DNA from: an uncultured SAR116 cluster alpha proteobacterium
Lineage (GTDB): Bacteria > Pseudomonadota > Alphaproteobacteria > Puniceispirillales > Puniceispirillaceae
Reading direction: 5' to 3'
Assembly: GCA_902583715.1 (NCBI GenBank)
Contig: CACHXC010000012.1
Coordinates: 1-46,149 of the forward strand
DNA length: 46,149 nt
The position numbers were made by a program, and so were the translations under genes. Shown piece by piece: positions 17,607 to 25,976 of this stretch (position 1 is its first letter; every line of letters begins with the position of its first letter). The notes beneath the pieces were generated by a model. The model was not told where the DNA came from, did not search any database, and saw nothing but the letters and a program-made list of their open reading frames with translations.

Positions 17607-18246
17607 TGTCAGTGAGGCGGTCCGCCCAGCCTTGGCTCTGAAATTGCGCTGTTAATGTGGCCGGGTCATAAATTTGATCGACCCAATCATAAAAGGCCAT
17701 ACCATCTTTTTCATAGGGCAGATAGGCGGCAAAAAAAGCGTCCAGAAGTCCAGTTTTTGCCGCTTTGACATGGCCATATTTCCACGCCAGTTGTTGCATG
17801 GCTATGTGGGCTGGCTGGGTTTCCACAATCAAAAGATACAAAGCCGACATCAAGCCCGCACGGTCTGCACCAGATTTGCAATGCATCAACACAGGCTTGT
17901 CGATCTCGGCAAATAGTGATTTTGCGTCATGTAGCATGGACTTGCTGGGGGCAGCACGCGATCTGGCGGTAAAATCAAACAGCGTGATGCCGTCTTTTTT
18001 ACAGGCTTCAGCCTCTAATTGCCAGCCGCCATCATCACGTGGCCCGCGTAAATTAATAATGGTTTTAATGCCCTGCTCTGCCAGCTTGGCAATACGGCCG
18101 GGCCCGGGTTGATTACTGCGCCAGACACCATCGGCAATCTGGTGTTGATTATGCCACGCGACCCGCAGAAATCCATGGTCCTTAAAAATCAATTCGATCC
18201 AGTCAATCGCCCCACGGCGCTGGCCGGCTGGGGCGCGCCAGCTCAT
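17587..18246 (-). CDS. Dual-specificity/tyrosine phosphatase family protein
   Basis: A 219-residue protein with the Cys-based phosphatase P-loop HCKSGADRAG (H122, nucleophile C123, R129) and a candidate general-acid Asp at about residue 91 (DFTARSRA). The upstream GVWRSNQPGPGRIAKLAEQGIK segment is typical of the bacterial dual-specificity phosphatase-like family. The substrate is unknown; it could be a phosphoprotein, a phosphoinositide-like lipid or a sugar phosphate. Its start overlaps the pmbA stop (ATGA), so it is translated from the pmbA message, and its 3' end overlaps the MsbA-like gene by 20 bp on the opposite strand. Confidence 0.85.
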   Translation of the reverse strand: MSWRAPAGQRRGAIDWIELIFKDHGFLRVAWHNQHQIADGVWRSNQPGPGRIAKLAEQGIKTIINLRGPRDDGGWQLEAEACKKDGITLFDFTARSRAAPSKSMLHDAKSLFAEIDKPVLMHCKSGADRAGLMSALYLLIVETQPAHIAMQQLAWKYGHVKAAKTGLLDAFFAAYLPYEKDGMAFYDWVDQIYDPATLTAQFQSQGWADRLTDTILRRE

Positions 18247-19580
18247 GACCCCGCCACCGTCATACCATCAATACGTAACGAGGGCGCCGCTGTGCTGTCC
18301 CGCATATCAATGTCGTTGGCCCTTGTGATATTCATCAGCATGTCTTTTAAGTTGCCGGCGATTGTGGCCTCGCTGATTGGTTGTGCAATCTTGCCTTTTG
18401 ATATCCAAAATCCACCAGCGCCGCGGCTATAATCGCCAGTGATCATATCAACAGAACTGCCCATTAATTCGGTGACCAAAAACCCCTCATCAATATCAGC
18501 GATCAGATCATCACGCCCGATTGTGCCATTTTCCAGGTAAAAATTACTGCTTCCCGGGCTGGGGGCACTGCCAAGCGACCGTTTGGCATTTCCCGTGCCC
18601 GCAAGTCCAAGTTTGGCGGCTGATGACAAATCAAGGAACCATCCTTGTAGCACACCATCTTCAACCATTTTTCGGGTCTGAACCGGACAGCCCTCAGCAT
18701 CAAACGGTCGTGACGCCATACCGCGTGGCCGCAACGGATCATCGATAAAATTCAATCCATCTGCCGCTATTTTTTTGCCTAGCTGGTCTTTTAAAAAGCT
18801 TGTGCCGCGGGCAACTGACGCGCCATTGACGGCACCAGCTAATGTGCTGACAAGGGATGCGGCTACCCGCCGGTCATAGATGACCGGGAATTTTCCGGTT
18901 TTTGCCTTGCTGGCACCAAGCCGTTCAAGCGTGCGTTTTGCGGCGTTTTTGCCAACCGCATCGGCCGCATCAAGATCGGTCTCGAAGACTGCCGAACTGT
19001 AATCATAATCGCGTTCCATTTGGCCATCTTTTTCAGCAATTACAACCGCAGATACGCCATGTGATGACCGCTGATAGCCAGCTGAAAAGCCGTTACTGGT
19101 GGCGATCAGCACATCGACAACGCCATAACCGGCATTGCCCCCATCCGAATTTGTTATGCCATCGACAGAAAACGCGGCGGCTTCTACCTCGCTGGCACGT
19201 TGACGCAGGCTATCAGCGTCTGGTTGTGCTGGATCATAAATATCCAGCATTGGTATTTGCTGGGCTAACTGATCAGCGCTGGCCAATGTCACATAAGGGT
19301 CTTCTGGTGCCAGTTTGGCCATTGCCACGGCGCGTGCGGCTAGATCCTTGATATTATCCGCATCAAGTTGACTGGTGGATATTGACGCTGTTTGCTGGCC
19401 CACAAAGACCCGTAGACCAATGTCAAAATCCTCGGACCGTTCAGCAGATTCAACTTTGCCATGGCGTATGCTGACACTGGTGCTTTGCCCACGGGCGAGC
19501 ATGGCGTCAGCACCGCTTGCCCCGGCGGATTTGGCCGCATCAAGTAGCTGGCCGATAAGGGTTTGATATGTCTGTTCCAT
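18243..19580 (-). CDS. pmbA: PmbA/TldE-like protein, modulator of DNA gyrase family
   Basis: The non-metal-binding partner of the TldD/TldE peptidase. The 445-residue product has the N-terminal ADAMLARGQSTSVSIRHGKV domain and the C-terminal core with YDRRVAASLVSTLAGAVNGA, LENGTIGRDDLI and GGFWISKGKIAQPISEATIAG. It lacks the HExxxH motif, as TldE proteins do. In E. coli TldD/TldE cleave unfolded peptides and process microcin B17 and CcdA. tldD lies 6.4 kb away in the same orientation. First gene of a unit with the phosphatase and divergent from argC. Confidence 0.92.
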   Translation of the reverse strand: MEQTYQTLIGQLLDAAKSAGASGADAMLARGQSTSVSIRHGKVESAERSEDFDIGLRVFVGQQTASISTSQLDADNIKDLAARAVAMAKLAPEDPYVTLASADQLAQQIPMLDIYDPAQPDADSLRQRASEVEAAAFSVDGITNSDGGNAGYGVVDVLIATSNGFSAGYQRSSHGVSAVVIAEKDGQMERDYDYSSAVFETDLDAADAVGKNAAKRTLERLGASKAKTGKFPVIYDRRVAASLVSTLAGAVNGASVARGTSFLKDQLGKKIAADGLNFIDDPLRPRGMASRPFDAEGCPVQTRKMVEDGVLQGWFLDLSSAAKLGLAGTGNAKRSLGSAPSPGSSNFYLENGTIGRDDLIADIDEGFLVTELMGSSVDMITGDYSRGAGGFWISKGKIAQPISEATIAGNLKDMLMNITRANDIDMRDSTAAPSLRIDGMTVAGS

Positions 19581-19655
19581 GAGTACTCACATAATCTGCA
19601 TAGGCCGATATTTCAACTGCTTGTCGTGGGCAGAGAATAGGTTTATTACTGCGGC

Positions 19656-20603
19656 ATGAGTTTTCGGATATTTATCGATGGTGAGGCGGGCACAACCGGC
19701 CTCAAGGTAGCGGCGCGGTTGCAGGCCCACCCGCATGTCGAAATACTGCATATTGATGATGCTCAGCGCAAGGACCCACAGGCCCGCTTGCAGCTGATGC
19801 AGGACAGTGACATGACCATATTATGTCTGCCGGACGAGGCCGCCCGCGACGCTGTTGCTTTCGCAGAAGGTGATGCGTCAATCCGCTTTATTGATGCATC
19901 GACAGCGCACCGGGTAGACAGTGATTGGGTTTATGGGTTTCCTGAAATGACCGCCACACAGCGCGGTATGATTGCCTCGGCATCGCGTATTGCCAACCCG
20001 GGCTGTTATCCAACCGGGTTTTTGGCATTGGCCAAGCCATTGATCGCCAGCGGTATGTTGCCAGCTGACAGTCGTCTTAGCGTGCCGGCCGTCAGCGGGT
20101 ATAGCGGGGGCGGTAAATCAATGATTGGCGCACATGACAGTGGTGAATTGGCGCCGCAATTTAGTTATGGCACCAGCCTGTCACACAAGCATCTTGCCGA
20201 AATGACGCATTATGCCGGTTTGACGACGCCGCCTATTTTCATGCCATCAGTTGGCGATTTTTATGCGGGCATGTTGGTGCATTTGCCCCTACATGCGGAT
20301 CAGTTCGCCGGCGCGGTTGAGGCCAACCAACTTTATCAACTCTATGCAGATTGGTATGCGGCGGCACCGCTGGTGCGCATGGGGGCGGCCCGTGCAAATG
20401 ATGAAAACACGCCGAAGATGCTGGCGGCTGATGCGCTGGCGGATACCGACTCGATGGAAATTTTTGTGTTTTCAGATGCAAAATTCCAGCAATTTTGGCT
20501 GGTTGCGCGGCTTGATAATTTGGGCAAGGGGGCGTCTGGGGCGGCCGTACAAAATATGAATATTGCGCTTGGCATTGATGAAAGTGTCAGCCTTGCCGCA
20601 TAA
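19656..20603 (+). CDS. argC: N-acetyl-gamma-glutamyl-phosphate reductase (type 2)
   Basis: NADPH-dependent reduction of N-acetylglutamyl phosphate in arginine synthesis. The opening RIFIDGEAGTTGLKVAARL is the type 2 (short) ArgC signature, differing from the GxxGYTG start of the long form. The catalytic cysteine is C117 in NPGCYPTGF, with SGYSGGGKSMIG further on. Length 315 fits the short class. The 3' end overlaps the next gene by 26 bp. No other arg genes are in the window, as is usual when the type 2 enzyme is dispersed. Confidence 0.96.
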   Translation: MSFRIFIDGEAGTTGLKVAARLQAHPHVEILHIDDAQRKDPQARLQLMQDSDMTILCLPDEAARDAVAFAEGDASIRFIDASTAHRVDSDWVYGFPEMTATQRGMIASASRIANPGCYPTGFLALAKPLIASGMLPADSRLSVPAVSGYSGGGKSMIGAHDSGELAPQFSYGTSLSHKHLAEMTHYAGLTTPPIFMPSVGDFYAGMLVHLPLHADQFAGAVEANQLYQLYADWYAAAPLVRMGAARANDENTPKMLAADALADTDSMEIFVFSDAKFQQFWLVARLDNLGKGASGAAVQNMNIALGIDESVSLAA

Positions 20604-21408
20604 TGTGCTCGCTGATTTTGTACCGTTGGCTGATGGCGATGCCTATCTGACCATGTTATCCGATGTCGACCGGGCCAGATTATATCCCTATCATGCGCCG
20701 TCCGGTGGGTATCTGCTTGCAAATGGAGCGCTCTACCAACTCGATCAACAGATGATTGACCGCCATCAATGGATTTTTGATGGCCGGGTAGCGGTGCTAT
20801 CGGTTGGGTCAAACCGTGCGCCTGTGCAATTACGCCGCAAATTCGGCGATGCCGCGATTATTCCGGTTACGCCAGCCAGATTATTTGATTGCGATATTGT
20901 GCATGCGGCGATGCTTGGCTTTTACGCGGCGGTGCCCTGCACCGCATTTCCCTGTGCGGGCTGTATTGTCAGCTTAAATGTGGCGTGGCTTGACCCGGAG
21001 CAGCTTGAACAGATGCACCGCACCGAGGGTATTGGCGTCGCCTATGATTATGTGATGATGCAGAATGTTGTGCATGATATGCAGGTGCCAGACCAGCCGG
21101 TCTTTGGTTATTCAGCCCGCGCTGGCGTGTTTGATTATGCTGGTGGTGCCCCGGCGGCCTTGCCAGCGATTGCAGCCGTTGGCCGGCGTTTTCCAGAGGT
21201 GAGTCAGGCCGAGGCCGCGGCGCGCGTCCGGCAGCTTACCGGTTGTGATGATTCGCGCTCACATGCCGAATTTATTACTGATATCCAACGTGAAAAATCT
21301 GCCCGAGATGCGGTGATAGCCGGGCTGAAAAATTATGCCCTGTTTGCTGAAACGCCGCCGTGGCAGGTGTTATCGGTGCGCGTTAATGGGATTGACGCGT
21401 TTTTGTAA
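20578..21408 (+). CDS. Uncharacterised protein, possibly gamma-glutamylcyclotransferase-like
   Basis: A 276-residue soluble protein I do not recognise as a named family. AVLSVGSNRAPVQLRRKF (VGSN at about 76-79) resembles the YGSNL phosphate-binding loop of gamma-glutamylcyclotransferase/ChaC/BtrG folds. TPARLFDCDIVH, a G-rich central strand (PCAGCIVSLNVAWLD) and MHRTEG, with a glutamate at about 150 where the fold has its catalytic acid, follow in the expected order. The similarity is by eye only. Two close cysteines (PCAGC) are notable. The ATG at 20578 lies inside argC (26-bp overlap); a TTG at 20563 is less likely. The overlap implies co-translation with argC. Confidence 0.6.
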   Translation: MKVSALPHNVLADFVPLADGDAYLTMLSDVDRARLYPYHAPSGGYLLANGALYQLDQQMIDRHQWIFDGRVAVLSVGSNRAPVQLRRKFGDAAIIPVTPARLFDCDIVHAAMLGFYAAVPCTAFPCAGCIVSLNVAWLDPEQLEQMHRTEGIGVAYDYVMMQNVVHDMQVPDQPVFGYSARAGVFDYAGGAPAALPAIAAVGRRFPEVSQAEAAARVRQLTGCDDSRSHAEFITDIQREKSARDAVIAGLKNYALFAETPPWQVLSVRVNGIDAFL

Positions 21409-21435
21409 CTTACTTGTAACTGCGGTTCGGGGCGG

Positions 21436-22365
21436 TTAGCCAACAAGCCGCGTTATAACCAGCGCTGCGACCAAGAATAGCCCGGCATCACGGTTTGACC
21501 GGAACAGACGTAAAGCGGTGGCCGCACTTGCCGGGTCGAGGCAATAAATTTGGATGGCAAGATGCCCCGCCATCAGACCTAGGCCGGCCAGCCAAAACCC
21601 CATGCCAAGCTTCAGATAAAGCCCAAGGCATAACAGCGATATAGCGAGTCCGTAAGCCACGCCAACAGCAATTTTCAAATGCTGAGCAAAGGCAAGAGCC
21701 GAAGATTTGATACCAATAGCGGCATCATCAGCCATATCCTGAACCGCATAAATTGTGTCATAGCCGAATACCCAAGCAACACAAGCCGCATAGATACATA
21801 AAATTGGCATATCGGGTAGGGTGCTGGTGCTGGCCGCCCAGCCAAGCGGGACCCCCCAAGAAAATGTCAGGCCCAGAACAAACTGCGGAAACCAAGTGAT
21901 GCGTTTGGCCAGCGGATAGATGATGACAAGCGGCGCCGCGGCCAAACCGACATAAATGGCGATATCGGGTAATTGCCATAAAATGCCAACGCCAATCGCC
22001 CCGAGAATACCCAAAAATATAAACGCACCAGCTACCGAAACCGCCCCTGATGCAAGTGGTCTTTGCTGGGTTCGTTCAACCTGTTGGTCAAGCCGCCGGT
22101 CCCATAAATCATTAATCACACAGCCGGCCGCCCTGGTGATGATCGCCCCTGCCAGAAACAAGGCCATAAGCCACCACATGCGGGGCACCGAGGCGGCGCC
22201 AACGGGAATAAGCCACCAGCCGGGCAGTAATAGCAGCCACCAGCCAATCGGTCGGTCAAAGCGACCAAGATAAATAAAGCGGTGCAGTGAGTGTGGTAGC
22301 ATGCGCCACCAACCGGTGGTTGGCATATCGCTGTGTTGTGGGTGCTGGTGATCTGGTTGCGGCAT
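21436..22365 (-). CDS. ubiA: 4-hydroxybenzoate polyprenyltransferase
   Basis: Integral membrane enzyme that prenylates 4-hydroxybenzoate in ubiquinone synthesis. The first aspartate-rich motif is NDLWDRRLD (N85, D86, D89, D93), followed by QVERTQQRPLASG, and the second is YAVQDMADDAAIGIKSSA. Around eight membrane helices are apparent. The family also includes heme O synthase, which is encoded separately in this window at 30.2 kb, and the VERTQQRPLASG context is UbiA-like. The N-terminal 20 residues are polar and His/Pro-rich, so the true start could be M14. Ubiquinone is consistent with the aerobic respiratory genes in the window. Confidence 0.94.
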   Translation of the reverse strand: MPQPDHQHPQHSDMPTTGWWRMLPHSLHRFIYLGRFDRPIGWWLLLLPGWWLIPVGAASVPRMWWLMALFLAGAIITRAAGCVINDLWDRRLDQQVERTQQRPLASGAVSVAGAFIFLGILGAIGVGILWQLPDIAIYVGLAAAPLVIIYPLAKRITWFPQFVLGLTFSWGVPLGWAASTSTLPDMPILCIYAACVAWVFGYDTIYAVQDMADDAAIGIKSSALAFAQHLKIAVGVAYGLAISLLCLGLYLKLGMGFWLAGLGLMAGHLAIQIYCLDPASAATALRLFRSNRDAGLFLVAALVITRLVG

Positions 22366-22483
22366 AGCTGTTAGAGATACCCAAGCTTAAACAAAAAGCC
22401 AAACAGATTTGCAGATGGGTGCAGACGTCATGGCTTGTTCAAGCTGTCTTGTCTTGTTTTGACATCGGGCTTACAACGAATTG

Positions 22484-23236
22484 ATGACGGACTTTAACGC
22501 CAAGACACGGTTATTTGTTGACAGGCCACTTGCGGCACACCAGCGCGTGACGTTGTCGGATGCCCAGCGCCATTATCTGGTCAATGTGATGCGTCTTGGC
22601 GTCGGCGCACCGCTGTCGATGTTTAATGGTCATGACGGGGAATGGGCCGGGCATATTGCCGAAATTGGCAAAAAGCGATGTAGCATAGATATTGAAAGTC
22701 AGTTAAAGCCCCAAATGGACTGTCTTGATTTGTGGTTGCTATTTGCCCCGGTCAAGAAAGCCAGACTTGATTTTATGGCGCAAAAGGCAAGTGAATTAGG
22801 TGTGAGCTGTATTTGGCCAGTGCGCACCGATTATTGTCAAATCAGCCGGGTCAAGGATGAGAGACTAGCAGCCAATGCGATTGAGGCGGCGGAACAGACC
22901 GAGCGCATGGATATTGCTACTATCCGCGAGTTTACTGGGCTATTTTCTGTGCTCGATCAAATGGAGGATGACCGGTTGCTAATCTGGTGCGATGAAGCGA
23001 TTGCGGGTAGTCCGGCACACAATATTGTGGCGGCATTACACGCCACCCCAACACATGATAAAGCCGCCATTCTTATTGGCCCAGAGGGTGGATTTTCTCC
23101 ATCTGAACGCAAACAATTGGGCGGGCGCAAGAATTGTTTGAAAATTTCTCTTGGTACGCGCATATTGCGAGCGGATACCGCCGCCATCGCGGCGCTGTCT
23201 TGTTACCAATCCATCTGCGGCGATTGGAACGGCTGA
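22484..23236 (+). CDS. rsmE: 16S rRNA (uracil(1498)-N(3))-methyltransferase
   Basis: SPOUT-class methyltransferase acting on U1498 of 16S rRNA. The N-terminal PUA-like domain has RVTLSDAQRHYLVNVMRL. The C-terminal knot shows KKARLDFMAQKASELGV, EAAEQTERMDI, LIGPEGGFSPSERKQL and the SAM-binding end ISLGTRILRADTAAIAAL. About 250 residues is normal. ATG at 22484 was chosen over the TTG one codon upstream. Followed 57 bp later by gshA, a neighbour pairing often seen in alphaproteobacteria. Confidence 0.96.
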   Translation: MTDFNAKTRLFVDRPLAAHQRVTLSDAQRHYLVNVMRLGVGAPLSMFNGHDGEWAGHIAEIGKKRCSIDIESQLKPQMDCLDLWLLFAPVKKARLDFMAQKASELGVSCIWPVRTDYCQISRVKDERLAANAIEAAEQTERMDIATIREFTGLFSVLDQMEDDRLLIWCDEAIAGSPAHNIVAALHATPTHDKAAILIGPEGGFSPSERKQLGGRKNCLKISLGTRILRADTAAIAALSCYQSICGDWNG

Positions 23237-23293
23237 ACTTCCGGCGCCTGTTGCCAGGTATTATCGCAGAACCACGATCAGGAGCCCATGCTA

Positions 23294-24658
23294 ATGGCCG
23301 ACCACAGTACGGTGATCACTGATACCAGTCAGCTTGTCGATTGGGTGGCGGCGGGGGCCAAGCCAAAGCCAGATTGGCGTATTGGCACTGAACACGAAAA
23401 AATCCTGTTCCATCGTGGTGATTTCAGCCCGGTTGCGTATGATAGCGCAGATGGTGTTGGCGCGATGCTTGGCGCCTTGTGCACTCATATTGGTGACAAA
23501 GCCCGCCCGATTATGGAAAAGGGCCATATTATTGGTTTAAAAGACGGCGAGGGAGGATCAGTCACGCTAGAGCCAGGTGGCCAGCTTGAATTATCCGGGG
23601 CACCGCTTGTCAATCTGCATCAGACTTGCGCCGAAACCGGGCGGCATCTCAAACATATGCGGGCGGTAACCGCGGCGCTGGGGCTTGGCATGCTTGGCAT
23701 TGGTTTTCAGCCTAAATGGGGCCGTGACGATATTCCATGGATGCCAAAGGGCCGCTATAAAATCATGCGCAACTATATGCCAAAGGTCGGGCGGTTTGGC
23801 CTTGATATGATGTTGCGCTCATGCACTGTGCAGGTCAATCTTGATTATAGTGACGAGGTTGATATGCGCCGCAAATTCCGTACCTCGCTGGCCCTACAAC
23901 CTGTGGCCACTGCGCTCTTTGCCAACTCCCCGTTTCGTGATGGCAAGCCATCGGGCCTGTTATCGACCCGTGCGGAAGTGTGGACCGATACAGATAATGC
24001 CCGTTGCGGTGTGCCGGCCTGTGTGTTTGACCCTGGCTTTGGCTATGCACAATGGATTGATTATATCCTTGATGTGCCCATGTATTTTCTGCATCGCGGC
24101 GACGACTATGTTGATGTAGCCGGGCATTCTTTCCGCGACTATCTAGCATCGCGTTTGGCTGGTTTTGAGGGCATGCCGCCGAATATGGCAGATTTTGAAG
24201 ACCATATCACCACCGCCTTTCCTGAAGTGCGCTTAAAACAATTCATCGAAATGCGCGGCGCCGATAGTGGCCCATGGGCCAATATTTGCGCGCTTCCGGC
24301 GTTGTGGGTGGGGATTTTATATGATGAGGACGCACTAGCCGAAGCCGAGGCATTGTGTGCACATATTTCGGCTGATGATGTGATGAATGCGCGGTTATCA
24401 GTGGCGACAGATGGGTTGAATGGTCAATTAGCTGGCGAAGACGTGTATCAACTGGCGGCCCGGTTGGTGGAGATCGCGACTAGCGGGTTACGTCGCCGCG
24501 GTATTTGTGATGATGGCGGTAATGATGAAACCGGGTTTTTACAGCCGCTGAAAACCATTATTGAAACACGCAGAACGCCAGCCGAAGTGATGCTTGATTT
24601 ATACCGTCAGGATTGGGACGGTGACATTGATCAGGTATTTACCGCAAACCAATATTAA
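23294..24658 (+). CDS. gshA: Glutamate-cysteine ligase (plant/alphaproteobacterial type)
   Basis: First step of glutathione synthesis, joining glutamate and cysteine with ATP. The 454-residue product has WRIGTEHEKILF near the N-terminus, GGQLELSGAP and the RDDIPWMPKGRYKIM segment. MRRKFRTSLALQPVATALFANSPF and FIEMRGADSG are typical of the GCS2-like class shared by plants and alphaproteobacteria rather than the E. coli type. GGAG at 23281 is 9 nt from the ATG at 23294, so I prefer it to the ATG at 23288 (3-nt spacing). gshB is not in the window. Confidence 0.95.
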   Translation: MADHSTVITDTSQLVDWVAAGAKPKPDWRIGTEHEKILFHRGDFSPVAYDSADGVGAMLGALCTHIGDKARPIMEKGHIIGLKDGEGGSVTLEPGGQLELSGAPLVNLHQTCAETGRHLKHMRAVTAALGLGMLGIGFQPKWGRDDIPWMPKGRYKIMRNYMPKVGRFGLDMMLRSCTVQVNLDYSDEVDMRRKFRTSLALQPVATALFANSPFRDGKPSGLLSTRAEVWTDTDNARCGVPACVFDPGFGYAQWIDYILDVPMYFLHRGDDYVDVAGHSFRDYLASRLAGFEGMPPNMADFEDHITTAFPEVRLKQFIEMRGADSGPWANICALPALWVGILYDEDALAEAEALCAHISADDVMNARLSVATDGLNGQLAGEDVYQLAARLVEIATSGLRRRGICDDGGNDETGFLQPLKTIIETRRTPAEVMLDLYRQDWDGDIDQVFTANQY

Positions 24659-24671
24659 CCGCGCCTTGCTC

Positions 24672-24687
24672 TTGACATAGCGGTCAA
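24672..24687. promoter_or_regulatory. TTGAC-N6-GTCAA inverted repeat before the MFS gene
   Basis: Perfect 5-bp inverted arms (TTGAC, six bases, GTCAA), 69 bp before the MFS start codon in a 97-bp gap after gshA. The left arm with its next base is also a consensus -35 hexamer (TTGACA), but I see no matching -10 at proper spacing. A small operator for a local regulator is possible; nothing else supports it. Confidence 0.25.
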
Positions 24688-24755
24688 GGTCAAACAGTCA
24701 ATTGATCAACCGGTCTGGTGGCTCAACCGGATCGGCAATGTCGAAAGGGTGATCA

Positions 24756-25943
24756 ATGCCTACCCTGCTTCTTGTTGTATTCATAAATTTTGTCGGCATC
24801 GGCGCGTTAATCCCCGTTCTGCCCTATACAGTGATTGAGACATTGGGGCTTTCGGCAAGTGTTATGACCCTACTGTTGGCGTCTTTTGCCATGGCTATGT
24901 TTTTGTCTAATCCGCTTTTGGGGCGGCTGTCTGATCATATTGGTCGGCGTCCGGTGCTGATCGCCAGCCTGTTTGTCAATGCGCTGGCACATCTATGGTT
25001 TGCCTTTTCTGATGACATCATACAGATGTATGCGGCGCGTATTTTGGCGGGGCTGGCGGCAGGGAATACCGGTGTGATTCAAGCCATTATCGCCGACCGA
25101 GTGGCGTCTGCTGAACGGGCACGTTACATGGGGCTGTTTGGCGCCGCCATTGGCACTGGATTTGTTGCTGGTCCGGCCCTTGGTGGTTTGCTGAGCGGTG
25201 TTGGCAGTGGTCCGCTTCATCAGGCGCCATTTTTACTGGCGGCTGGGTTCTCATTTTTGGCGCTGGCGTTGTCTATCCGTATCAAAGAAAGCGCCGCTCA
25301 CCGGCAAATGACACCATCGGCGAAGCAACCGCTGGGTGTGCGGCTGGTGTCAATCATGCATAGTCCACTGGCGCTGTTTGCGCTGGCGTTTTTTTGCCTG
25401 AACCTATCATTTGCGCAGGTCGAGGCCTCTTTTGTTCTGCTGCTTCGTGATTATCTGGATTTTGACGCACGCCAGACCGGCTGGCTGTTCACTTACATAG
25501 GCGTATGTATCATTCTGGTACAGGGTGGATTGATAAATACTGCGGTCCGCTGGTTTGGCGAGGTCGGCACAGTGGGATTTGGTGCCAGCTTATTGGTGAT
25601 CGGGCAAATTTGTACCGTTATTATGGCGGTAGGATTGCTTGTTGGGAATGCCTATCCGCTGGTGCAAATGCTGATCGTAACCACCGCTGTTTGTTTTGGA
25701 TTTGGCTTTAGCAACCCGGCGTTGTCGGCGGCGGCAAGCAATGCGGCTGGCAAAACCACCATGGGGGGTGCGCTTGGTATGGTGCAGGGATTTGGCGCGC
25801 TTGGTCAGGTGGGAGGCTTGTTACTGGCCGGCCCGTTATACCATCTGGGCGGGGCGCACTACTCATTTGGCTTCGGGGCGGCGATTACCTTGATTCTGCT
25901 TGCCGTTGCCTTTTATTTGCGCCAGCGGCCAGTGTCAGCCTAA
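24756..25943 (+). CDS. MFS transporter, DHA1/TetA-like drug exporter family
   Basis: A 395-residue inner-membrane protein with about twelve hydrophobic helices. The motif A region is GRLSDHIGRRPVLI between helices 2 and 3, and motif C-like GAAIGTGFVAGPALGGLL lies in helix 5. This combination marks the 12-helix proton antiporters of the DHA1 group. Natural substrate unknown; similarity to tetracycline and multidrug exporters does not prove drug transport. AAAGGG 7 nt before the ATG is a good Shine-Dalgarno. No adjacent regulator gene is present. Convergent with tldD, with a hairpin across both stop codons. Confidence 0.88.
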   Translation: MPTLLLVVFINFVGIGALIPVLPYTVIETLGLSASVMTLLLASFAMAMFLSNPLLGRLSDHIGRRPVLIASLFVNALAHLWFAFSDDIIQMYAARILAGLAAGNTGVIQAIIADRVASAERARYMGLFGAAIGTGFVAGPALGGLLSGVGSGPLHQAPFLLAAGFSFLALALSIRIKESAAHRQMTPSAKQPLGVRLVSIMHSPLALFALAFFCLNLSFAQVEASFVLLLRDYLDFDARQTGWLFTYIGVCIILVQGGLINTAVRWFGEVGTVGFGASLLVIGQICTVIMAVGLLVGNAYPLVQMLIVTTAVCFGFGFSNPALSAAASNAAGKTTMGGALGMVQGFGALGQVGGLLLAGPLYHLGGAHYSFGFGAAITLILLAVAFYLRQRPVSA

Positions 25944-25976
25944 ACCAGTTCTGGGTTAGGCGGCTTCGGTGCCGCC
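25939..25976. terminator. Hairpins at the MFS/tldD convergent junction
   Basis: CCTAAACCAG, two bases, CTGGGTTAGG (25939-25960) forms a 10-bp stem with one mismatch that contains both stop codons. Next to it, GGCGGC and GCCGCC (25959-25976) make a second 6-bp stem inside the last tldD codons. With only 12 bp between the genes, this is the likely transcription-end region for both, although neither stem has a clear U-tract. Confidence 0.4.

Noticed and set aside
22457-22483. TTGACA before rsmE as a promoter
   Set aside because: The matching -10 position would fall on the rsmE start codon, so a transcript from it would lack the ribosome binding region.
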